A DNA stretch of 51,386 nt from Anaerobiospirillum succiniciproducens DSM 6400 (lineage in GTDB: Bacteria > Pseudomonadota > Gammaproteobacteria > Enterobacterales > Succinivibrionaceae), in assembly GCF_000482845.1 (NCBI RefSeq), contig NZ_AXWV01000030.1, forward strand, positions 1 to 51,386, in the 5' to 3' direction. Below, in pieces: positions 19,415-26,508 of the stretch (position 1 is its first letter; each line of letters opens with the position of its first letter). The position numbers and the translations under genes were made by a program. A model generated the notes under the pieces. That model was not told the origin of the DNA. It ran no database searches and saw nothing but the letters and a program-made list of their open reading frames with translations.

Positions 19415-19891
19415 ATGTTACGCGTTATTGCCAATATTATTTGGCATTTCCCTTTCTTTGGCTTTATCAGTGCCCTGATTACCTTCTTAATCGGCCTGCT
19501 CTTTGTGGCCTTAGTTGTTACCGCCCCGATTGGCTTTGGTCTGATTCAGTACTCTAAGTTCTTACTGCTGCCTTTTTCTTACACCATGGTTAAGAAGAGT
19601 GATGTTTCAAACGAGGAAGAGAATCCAGTCTTCCAAACCTACGGCACCATTCTTAAGATCCTGTACATCATCTTCTTTGGTTGGTGGCTCACCATCATCG
19701 TGATCTGTCAGATGATTGGTTGCTTCATAACTATTTTAGGCATCCCAGCAGGCGTCGTTTTAGCTAAGAGCTTAGACACCATTTTGCAGCCAGTTGGCAA
19801 GATCTGCGCTCCTGTAGGCGTTGCAGCTCAAGTGCAGGCTCAAAAGGATCAGGCTGCTGCAGCTCAATTCATGAGCAAGTTCAATAAGTAG
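19415..19891 (+). CDS. yccF: YccF-type small inner-membrane protein
   Basis: A 158-aa membrane protein with two similar halves. Each has a hydrophobic hairpin ending in a Gly/Pro-rich turn (APIGFGLIQYSKFLLLPFS near 38-56 and GIPAGVVLAKSL in the second half), the pattern of the duplicated YccF domain. Hydrophobic stretches lie near 5-45 and 75-120. The C-terminal tail is Gln/Ala-rich and soluble. The start at 19415 (MLRVIANIIWHFPFFG) follows AAGGA by seven bases; an upstream in-frame ATG would add 19 residues without a ribosome site. The function of YccF proteins is not established. The gene has its own terminator, shared with the converging rfb operon. Confidence 0.82.
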   Translation: MLRVIANIIWHFPFFGFISALITFLIGLLFVALVVTAPIGFGLIQYSKFLLLPFSYTMVKKSDVSNEEENPVFQTYGTILKILYIIFFGWWLTIIVICQMIGCFITILGIPAGVVLAKSLDTILQPVGKICAPVGVAAQVQAQKDQAAAAQFMSKFNK

Positions 19892-19940
19892 TATCCATTA
19901 ACTTATTGTCTTGCCGCCCCTCATTCTAAAGGGGCATACA

Positions 19941-19965
19941 AAAAGAGGCCTCATAGGCCTCTTTT
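19941..19965. terminator. Bidirectional terminator between yccF and rfbB
   Basis: AAAAGAGGCC (19941-19950) and GGCCTCTTTT (19956-19965) form a perfect 10-bp stem with A and T flanks on both sides, usable by both converging transcripts. Confidence 0.85.
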
Positions 19966-20018
19966 CAATTCAATTCAATTCAATTCAGTTCAGTTCAGTT
20001 CAATTCAATTCAACTCAA
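19964..20018. repeat. Pentanucleotide tandem repeat, 11 units
   Basis: Eleven 5-bp units in a row: four TTCAA, three TTCAG, three TTCAA and one CTCAA. The array starts inside the terminator T-run and ends 15 nt before the rfbB stop, so it lies in the 3' regions of both converging genes. Confidence 0.92.
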
Positions 20019-20033
20019 GCAATTAGACCATCT

Positions 20034-21053
20034 CTAAGTGCTAAGCTTCTTGATGTACCAATCGATGGTGTACTCAAGAGCCCCTTCAAAGTTGTACTTA
20101 GGCCTCCAAGAGGTGTGCTCCTTGAGCTTAGATGCATCCACAGCATATCTAAAGTCATGGCCTGGACGGTCTTTGACATGGGTAATGAGTGAGGTATAAG
20201 ACTGACCGTCTTTAGCTGGCACCTTTTTATCCATTAAAGCGCAAATCGCCGTAATGAGGGTCATGTTGTCGAGCTCATTGTTGGTGCCGACATTGTAGGT
20301 TTCACCACTCTTACCTTCACGTAAGATCGTGTCGATAGCGCTGCAGTGATCTTCAACAAAGAGCCAATCACGTACATTTAAGCCTGTGCCGTACACCGGA
20401 ATCTCATGATGATTAAGGATGCAGCTTATGGTCTTAGGAATAAGCTTTTCAACATGCTGACGGGGGCCGTAGTTATTCGAGCAATTTGAGGTAGTAACGT
20501 TTAAACCATATGTATGGTGATAGGCTCGGACAAGAAAATCTGAGCCTGCCTTGGTGGCAGAGTATGGAGAGTTTGGAGCGTAGGCAGTATCTTCTGTAAA
20601 GGAACCGCTTTTTCCTAAGGCTCCATAAACTTCATCAGTGGAGATGTGGTGAAAACGGCAATGCTCTTTGCCAGACTTTACTTGATGCGGACCATCCATC
20701 CAGTGTTTTAAAGCTGCTTGCAACAAGGTAAAGGTGCCCACAACATTGGTCTGAACAAAAGCTTTAGGCCCAGTTACTGAATTGTCCACATGACTCTCAG
20801 CTGCAAAGTGCACTACAGCATCAAAGTCATATTGCTCAAAAAGCGCGTTTACTAAGCTCTCATCGCAGATGTCTCCAGTCACGTGGACAAAGTTATCTTT
20901 TGAGTTTACCTCACTTAAATTGTCCATGGAACCAGCGTAGGTAAGCTTGTCTAGATTGACTACTAAGACATTTGGATACTTGCTTAAAAAGTAGGTTATG
21001 AAGTTAGAACCGATAAAACCAGCGCCGCCAGTAACTAAGAGTCGTTTGAACAT
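20034..21053 (-). CDS. rfbB: dTDP-glucose 4,6-dehydratase
   Basis: Converts dTDP-glucose to dTDP-4-keto-6-deoxyglucose in the pathway to rhamnose and other 6-deoxyhexoses of surface polysaccharides. The extended-SDR marks are present: GGAGFIG NAD-binding motif (9-15), STDEVYG (138-144) and the YSATK catalytic Tyr-Lys pair (164-168). The 339-aa length is normal. It is the last gene of the rfbA-rfbC-rfbB minus-strand group, 44 nt after rfbC, and ends just before the pentamer repeat and bidirectional terminator. Confidence 0.93.
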   Translation of the reverse strand: MFKRLLVTGGAGFIGSNFITYFLSKYPNVLVVNLDKLTYAGSMDNLSEVNSKDNFVHVTGDICDESLVNALFEQYDFDAVVHFAAESHVDNSVTGPKAFVQTNVVGTFTLLQAALKHWMDGPHQVKSGKEHCRFHHISTDEVYGALGKSGSFTEDTAYAPNSPYSATKAGSDFLVRAYHHTYGLNVTTSNCSNNYGPRQHVEKLIPKTISCILNHHEIPVYGTGLNVRDWLFVEDHCSAIDTILREGKSGETYNVGTNNELDNMTLITAICALMDKKVPAKDGQSYTSLITHVKDRPGHDFRYAVDASKLKEHTSWRPKYNFEGALEYTIDWYIKKLST

Positions 21054-21097
21054 AAGTCATACCTAGCTAAGTAAGAATAGTGCCGCATCGCGGATGG

Positions 21098-21658
21098 TTA
21101 TTGAAGGAGTTGCTTTTTAAGCTCGGCAAAGGAGATGCCGTTGCGATCTTTGTCCGAAACAATGGATATAACGCCTGGGATTTGCCAATCAATGTCGAGC
21201 TCAGGATCGTCATAGCGCACGGTTAGCTCAGCACCTTTGCAGTAGAAGTTGTCGCACTTGTAGGCAAGCACTGCCTCATCTGACATGACAGAAAAGCCAT
21301 GCAAGAAGCCACGCGGAATATATAACTGCTTGAAGTTTTCTTGCGAGAGTACGATGCTAAAAGACTTACCAAAGGTTTTAGATTCAGGACGAATATCTAC
21401 AACTACATCTAAGACCGTGCCAATAAGAGCGCGAACGAGCTTGCCTTGGGAGTGCTCGCCACGTTGTGCATGCAGTCCACGAATGACACCATGAGTAGAT
21501 GAGGACTGATTGTCTTGAACAAAGTTTGGACTGATGCCATGAGCCTCAAAATCTTTAAGATTGTAAGTCTCGGTAAAGTAACCACGCTCATCATGGAAAA
21601 TTTGCGGCTCGATGATGTATAAGCCCTCAATGTCGGTGCTAGTAAATCTCAAGCTCAT
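21098..21658 (-). CDS. rfbC: dTDP-4-dehydrorhamnose 3,5-epimerase
   Basis: Epimerises C3 and C5 of dTDP-4-keto-6-deoxyglucose. The 186-aa cupin has the DERGYF motif (23-28), RGLHAQ with the catalytic His63, GKLVRALIG and LDVVVDIR, then YIPRGFLHGF. Many relatives read RGLHYQ or RGLHFQ; the Ala after His is a small departure. Its ATG lies inside the 3' end of rfbA (20-bp overlap), with AAAGG nine bases upstream, which implies translational coupling. Confidence 0.93.
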   Translation of the reverse strand: MSLRFTSTDIEGLYIIEPQIFHDERGYFTETYNLKDFEAHGISPNFVQDNQSSSTHGVIRGLHAQRGEHSQGKLVRALIGTVLDVVVDIRPESKTFGKSFSIVLSQENFKQLYIPRGFLHGFSVMSDEAVLAYKCDNFYCKGAELTVRYDDPELDIDWQIPGVISIVSDKDRNGISFAELKKQLLQ

Positions 21659-22526
21659 CTAAGTAAACCTTTTGTAGATACGTTTTGTAGTTGCATTCAT
21701 CCAAGCGCTCAATTAAGCAAAGCAATTGCTGCTTGTTAATAAAGCCTTGTTTTAAGGCGATCTCTTCTAAACAAGCGATCTTAAGTCCTTGGCGCTGTTC
21801 AATAATTCTAACAAAATCACCTGAGTCCATCAGCGACTCAGGAGTACCGGCATCAAGCCAGGCATTGCCTCTTAGCATAGGAATGACACTAAGCCGTGAC
21901 TCTTTTAAGTAGAGATTGTTTAGATCGGTGATCTCAAGCTCGCCACGCTTCGATGGCTTTAAACTAGCGGCTTTGTCTGCAGCATCAGGTGGGTAGAAGT
22001 ACAAGCCGACACTTACATAGTTAGACTTTGGCCTCTGAGGCTTTTCTTCAATCGAGATTACTTGCATCTGAGAGTTAAACTCGACAACACCAAAGCGCTG
22101 AGGATTAGAAACGTGATAGGCAAAGATGGTGGCGACATTATTGTCGGTACTATGGAGCTTATCAACGATTTGATGGAGCTGCTCGCCCATATAGAAGATG
22201 TTGTCGCCTAGGATAAGACAGACCTGATCGTCTTTGATAAAGTCCTTGCCAATAAGCAGTGCTTGCGCAATGCCTTTTGGTTCTTCTTGCACGGCATAAA
22301 ATAGGTTTAAGCCTAAAGAGCTACCGTCACCAAGGAGTTGCTCAATACGTGGCGTATCCTCAGGGGTAGAGATAATGAGGATATCTCTAATGCCAAAGAG
22401 CATCAGTGTAGACAGAGGATAGTAGATCATAGGCTTGTCATAAACAGGCAATAGCTGTTTAGAGACAGTACGGGTAAGCGGATAGAGCCTTGTTCCCCGT
22501 CCTCCTGCGAGCAAGATACCTTTCAT
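21639..22526 (-). CDS. rfbA: Glucose-1-phosphate thymidylyltransferase
   Basis: Makes dTDP-glucose from dTTP and glucose-1-phosphate and is the entry to the pathway. The nucleotidyltransferase signature GGRGTRLYPLT follows MKGILLA at the N-terminus, with YDKPMIYYPLSTLM, ILGDNIFYMG and WLDAGTPESL further on. With the start at 22526 (AGGAG seven bases before) the length is 295 aa, as expected; the longer frame would add nine odd residues. First gene of the operon. No rfbD (dTDP-4-dehydrorhamnose reductase) is linked. Confidence 0.93.
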   Translation of the reverse strand: MKGILLAGGRGTRLYPLTRTVSKQLLPVYDKPMIYYPLSTLMLFGIRDILIISTPEDTPRIEQLLGDGSSLGLNLFYAVQEEPKGIAQALLIGKDFIKDDQVCLILGDNIFYMGEQLHQIVDKLHSTDNNVATIFAYHVSNPQRFGVVEFNSQMQVISIEEKPQRPKSNYVSVGLYFYPPDAADKAASLKPSKRGELEITDLNNLYLKESRLSVIPMLRGNAWLDAGTPESLMDSGDFVRIIEQRQGLKIACLEEIALKQGFINKQQLLCLIERLDECNYKTYLQKVYLDELEIY

Positions 22527-23089
22527 TACCATCTCCTCAAACTCTAGAGCCATTGAGCATACAAAGATAAAGACTAACTTTAGCCAGTTTTTTCTTATGC
22601 ATAACTCATCATCTTAACTCAAAGCTTTTCATTTGGCGGTATTTTGTAAACGAAGGCTTCACTCATCTAAACACACATAGCAATCATCATCGCCTTAAAA
22701 GGACGCACGCTACAGAGCATCAATGTATATGACCAGGACAGCTAAAGAGCGCAAGCACGATGTACTGTCTCCTCACAAGCGAAATAAAGCCGTAAACTTA
22801 CACGCAGCAGAGACAAAAAGTTAAGGTGCAAAAAGGTTTGCGCTGAGAGCGGCAACAAGTGAGCAAAAGCAGGTGCCTTTATAGACAAGGTAAAGCCGAT
22901 GTTTATCAAGTTTGGTAACAAATGATAAAGCAAATCAGAAGGGTAAATTTTTTTTGAAAATGTAATTGCAATCACACGATTGTGTTGTTATAATCGGCAT
23001 TTACTGTTTTCAGGATCATGGATGATCCACTACTGTTAATTACCTCCTTTAAGCAGGATGCTTTTAGGTGCTTTTGGAACATAACCTTA
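22527..23089. other. Divergent rfbA/rpsA control region
   Basis: About 560 nt with no supported gene. The right end holds a strong promoter for rpsA (22966-22994). The remainder is unassigned. Confidence 0.5.
22966..22994 (+). promoter_or_regulatory. Strong sigma-70 promoter of rpsA
   Basis: TTGCAA (22966-22971) and a perfect TATAAT (22989-22994) are separated by 17 bp, with an AT-rich tract upstream resembling an UP element. The transcript would start near 23001 and carry a leader of about 90 nt. Confidence 0.75.
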
Positions 23090-24763
23090 ATGTCAATGTC
23101 TTTTGCCGAACTCTTTGAAGAGTCCTTAAATCAAACCGAAACCCGTCCAGGTTCTTTAATCAACGCAGTTGTTGTTGCTATTAAAGACGACTTCGTTATC
23201 CTCGACGCTGGTTTAAAGTCTGAGTCCAACATCCCAGTTGAGCAGTTCAAGAACGCCGCTGGCGAGATCGAAGTTGCTGTTGGTGACACTGTCCCAGTAG
23301 TTCTCGAGTCTGTTGAGTCAGGCGACGGCGAGACTGTCCTTTCACGCGAGAAGGCTAAGCGCAACGAAGCTTGGATCAAGCTCGAAGAAGCATTCAAGAA
23401 TGGCGACGCTGTTACTGGTCTTATCGATGGTAAGGTCAAGGGTGGCTTCACTGTTCAGTTAGGCGGCATCCGTGCTTTCTTACCTGGTTCTTTAGTTGAC
23501 GTACGTCCAGTACGTGAGACCGCTCACTTAGAGGGCAAAGAGCTCCAGTTCAAGGTAATCAAGTTAGACCAGAAGCGCAACAACGTTGTTGTTTCCCGTC
23601 GTGCTGTTATCGAGTCTGAGAACTCAGCTGACCGTGAGTCCGTACTTGCTAACCTCCAGGAAGGTCAGGAAGTTAAGGGTATCGTTAAGAACCTCACCGA
23701 CTACGGTGCATTCGTTGACCTCGGTGGTGTTGATGGCTTATTACACATCACTGACATGGCTTGGAAGCGTGTTAAGCACCCATCTGAGATCGTTAATGTT
23801 GGTGACGAGATCGACGTTAAGGTTCTCAAGTTCGACCGTGAGCGTCAGCGTGTATCCTTAGGCCTCAAGCAGTTAGGTCAGGATCCATGGGCTAACATCG
23901 CAGCTCGCTTCCCAGTTGGCTCAAGCCTCGAGGGCAAGGTAACTAACTTAACCGATTACGGCTGCTTCGTTGAGATCAACGAGGGTGTTGAGGGCTTAGT
24001 CCACGTATCCGAGATGGATTGGACCAACAAGAACATTCACCCATCCAAGGTTGTTTCCGTTGGCGATAAGGTAACCGTTAAGGTTCTCGAGATCGACGAG
24101 GAGCGTCGTCGTATTTCCTTAGGCTTAAAGCAGTGCAAGCCAAACCCATGGATGGAGTTCGCTACTGCCCACGCTAAGGGTGACCGTGTAACCGGTAAGA
24201 TCAAGTCAATCACTGACTTCGGTATCTTCATCGGCTTAGATGGCGGCATCGACGGCTTAGTTCACTTATCAGACATCTCTTGGCAGCAGTCTGGCGAAGA
24301 CGCAGTTCGCGACTTCAAGAAGGGTGACGAAATCACCGCTATCGTTCTCCAGGTAGATCCAGATCGCGAGCGCATCTCCTTAGGCTTAAAGCAGATCGCT
24401 GATGATCCATATGCAGACTTCTTAATGAACCACGCTAAGGGTTCCTTAGTAACTGGTACCGTTGAAGAGGTTGACGCTCGTGGTGCTACCATTGCTTTAG
24501 CTGATGGCGTAGTTGGCTACATCCGTGTTGCTGACATTTCACGCGACCGCATCGACGACGCTACTACCGTTCTGAAGGTAGGCGACGAGGTTGAGGCTAA
24601 GTTCATCAACGTTGATCGCAAGACCCGTCAGCTGACCTTATCCATCCGTGCTAAGGATGAGGCTGAGGAGAAGGAAGCTTTAGAGTCCTTAAACGAGAAG
24701 GCTCAGGAAGCTGTTCCTAACGCAATGGCTGCTGCTTTCGCTGCTGCTAACGCTAACAAGTAA
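23090..24763 (+). CDS. rpsA: 30S ribosomal protein S1
   Basis: RNA-binding ribosomal protein that brings mRNA to the 30S subunit. The start at 23090 gives 557 aa, the length of the E. coli protein; the N-terminus [18 protein letters not shown] matches S1. Six S1 (OB-fold) domains follow, seen as repeats of VxGxVxxxTDxGxFVxL...GLxHxSxM. Repeated GLKQ ends mark domains 3 to 5. The ribosome site before 23090 is poor (GGA about 11 bases upstream). This fits the known autoregulated rpsA leaders, which lack a strong site. It stands alone behind its own promoter and terminator; ihfB does not follow, and cmk is about 4 kb upstream. Confidence 0.96.
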   Translation: MSMSFAELFEESLNQTETRPGSLINAVVVAIKDDFVILDAGLKSESNIPVEQFKNAAGEIEVAVGDTVPVVLESVESGDGETVLSREKAKRNEAWIKLEEAFKNGDAVTGLIDGKVKGGFTVQLGGIRAFLPGSLVDVRPVRETAHLEGKELQFKVIKLDQKRNNVVVSRRAVIESENSADRESVLANLQEGQEVKGIVKNLTDYGAFVDLGGVDGLLHITDMAWKRVKHPSEIVNVGDEIDVKVLKFDRERQRVSLGLKQLGQDPWANIAARFPVGSSLEGKVTNLTDYGCFVEINEGVEGLVHVSEMDWTNKNIHPSKVVSVGDKVTVKVLEIDEERRRISLGLKQCKPNPWMEFATAHAKGDRVTGKIKSITDFGIFIGLDGGIDGLVHLSDISWQQSGEDAVRDFKKGDEITAIVLQVDPDRERISLGLKQIADDPYADFLMNHAKGSLVTGTVEEVDARGATIALADGVVGYIRVADISRDRIDDATTVLKVGDEVEAKFINVDRKTRQLTLSIRAKDEAEEKEALESLNEKAQEAVPNAMAAAFAAANANK

Positions 24764-24772
24764 TTTAATTTT

Positions 24773-24840
24773 TGAATATTTCGGGCCAACGGCAAAAGAC
24801 GCCTTACAGCCCGTCTGTAAGGCTTAACGCCCGATATTCA
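24773..24840 (+). other. Two-tier stem-loop after rpsA
   Basis: The outer stem TGAATA + TCGGGC (24773-24786, two-base bulge) pairs with GCCCGA + TATTCA (24829-24840). Inside it GCCTTACAG (24801-24809) pairs with CTGTAAGGC (24815-24823). No T-run follows, so this is not a normal terminator. It may stabilise the 3' end or bind a protein. Confidence 0.65.
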
Positions 24841-24877
24841 AAGTTACGTACTTGTAACCACACATAAGTGTGAAAAG

Positions 24878-24911
24878 GCCCGTATTGCTACCAAGCTCTA
24901 CGGGCTTTTTT
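24878..24911 (+). terminator. Terminator of rpsA
   Basis: GCCCGTA (24878-24884) pairs with TACGGGC (24899-24905), followed by six T residues. Confidence 0.85.
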
Positions 24912-25422
24912 ATATCTGCAGCTACCTCAACAAAAAACACAACAAACTAACGACCCTCCCAAAAAACATCACATCCCTCAAGCACATCAAAACAGCTGAT
25001 GCTGCAAGCCTGTAAACCACATCAAGCCAGCAAAACTACCTAGCCAAACGACAAAACACCAAAGCACAAAAAATCCAAGGCACCACATGCTAATAGCTTA
25101 GCAGTAAGTCCATCATGACCATGTGTAGCAAAGAGAACATGGCCTGTTGCAACTCATCACACGAACGCAAGAGCCTCAACAAAAATCTAAATCGACCGAT
25201 TGGTTGGAGCAAATAGCCACATGCGAGTTGAGTATCCGCACAGCGACAATAAGACAGTCGGGGAGCGCAATGAGCTTGGGAAAAGAAAGAGGTGTGGAAA
25301 GGTACAGAGCGTGTGCTCTGAAAGGCATGAGGTGGGAGTGCGCGACTTAAGAGCGCAAGGGGATCAACAAAGCAAAGGGATTGGCCTTAAGTGCCAAGGG
25401 TGCAAGCGCAATCTATGGTGAA
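24912..25422. other. Composition-skewed spacer
   Basis: The left half (to about 25190) is very rich in A and C, the right half (about 25230-25420) rich in A and G. Short reading frames occur but none has a ribosome site or a plausible protein. I see no promoter or repeat. Confidence 0.4.
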
Positions 25423-25755
25423 TTATGGCTCTTGTTTTGGCTGAGCATTAGCCTCTTGGGCATCAACTGCTACTGTCTCTTGAGCTGCAACGCTAGCCTC
25501 TAATGAGACATCTTCAGACTGAGAGCGTGTTCTATAGGCTACTAATAACATCACTGCCGCAATCACTACTAAGAGCAAAGTATTGTTGGTCGAACATGTA
25601 CCAGATGGGCAATTGCCTGTTGCGCACGAGTTACGCTTGCCTTTAGTTGAGCAAGAGCTTGATCCCTTAGAACCGAAGAGCTTAAAGCCTTTCTTATTAT
25701 AGCTCTCATCACAAGAGCAGGATGCTTTATTCTTATCTTGGTCTTCTGCTGCCAT
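25423..25755 (-). CDS. Small cysteine-rich membrane protein
   Basis: Not recognised. A 110-aa protein with three parts: residues 1-58 are hydrophilic with six cysteines (13, 15, 35, 44, 49, 54), including CSC and SCATGNCPSGTC; residues 59-74 form one hydrophobic segment (LLLVVIAAVMLLVAY); the tail is acidic and Ala/Gln-rich. The start at 25755 follows AGGGA at a normal distance; a longer frame would add 16 residues. The basic segment and cysteines before the helix suggest an N-in single-pass protein with a cytoplasmic metal- or redox-active cluster, but this is inference. No neighbour hints at its job. A smaller Cys-rich membrane frame occurs at 50351. Confidence 0.6.
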   Translation of the reverse strand: MAAEDQDKNKASCSCDESYNKKGFKLFGSKGSSSCSTKGKRNSCATGNCPSGTCSTNNTLLLVVIAAVMLLVAYRTRSQSEDVSLEASVAAQETVAVDAQEANAQPKQEP

Positions 25756-26508
25756 AAGAATATCCCTCATGTTGAAAATAGATGATGCACGCTGTACACA
25801 CAAAGACTTAGCATCATTTGCGCTCAGATCTTTTGTGCCTATAGCACCGCTTGCATAGCCAATAATAACGCCTAATGCCCTTAAGTCTCATATATATGAG
25901 AAAAAGTGTGCGTCTATAGTGCACAAAGCCCCCCTTCATCAGCTAGTAGTGGCTCCGTCCAATGCTCAGCCTAAGCAAGGTAGGTAAGAAGCTTGGCCAT
26001 GAGCTAGGCCATTTGGAGGAAGCTCTCTTAAGGCTCGCCACATTCCGCTAAGCCCAAATAGACCATAGCGCACTACTACAGCCAAAACACGGTTGATAAT
26101 TAGCACAGAAGCTAAGCATATGACTGCATAGCGGCATTCAGGCTCTGCACCGTATGTTGAAGCTTACAGAGTGTTAACAGCATAGACTCATGAGCTGTTC
26201 TGGCAGCTATAGGCAATTGCTGCGCTAACGTGCTTATAAAATGGTTAATTACTTTTAGTGCTGCAGTCGCTGGCTGCTGGTATTTTGATGGGGATGATGA
26301 ACTTGCTTGTATAGGTGTTTGGTGTCTAAAGCATGGATATGGGGTGATTTGAGATAACTTTTTTACGCTTTCTGGCTAGATTTGAGCAAAGTATGAGATC
26401 ATTCTATATTGGCGCTATGGTTTTACTTTGTAAGACCGTACAATAGCTGCTTCATTGTTCCCATGTATTCGTGGTCTGTTTATATTTATGAGCCAGTAAG
26501 GAGGCGCT
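25756..26508. other. Divergent spacer before the helicase gene
   Basis: About 750 nt without a supported gene, repeat or clear promoter. The right end carries the strong ribosome site AAGGAGG (26498-26504) of the helicase gene. Confidence 0.4.

Noticed and set aside
22742..22975. 77-codon minus-strand frame before rpsA
   Set aside because: It overlaps the rpsA promoter and has no ribosome site.
25147..25421. Short plus-strand frames in the A/G-rich spacer
   Set aside because: Low-complexity composition, no start signal, and two overlapping frames equally open.
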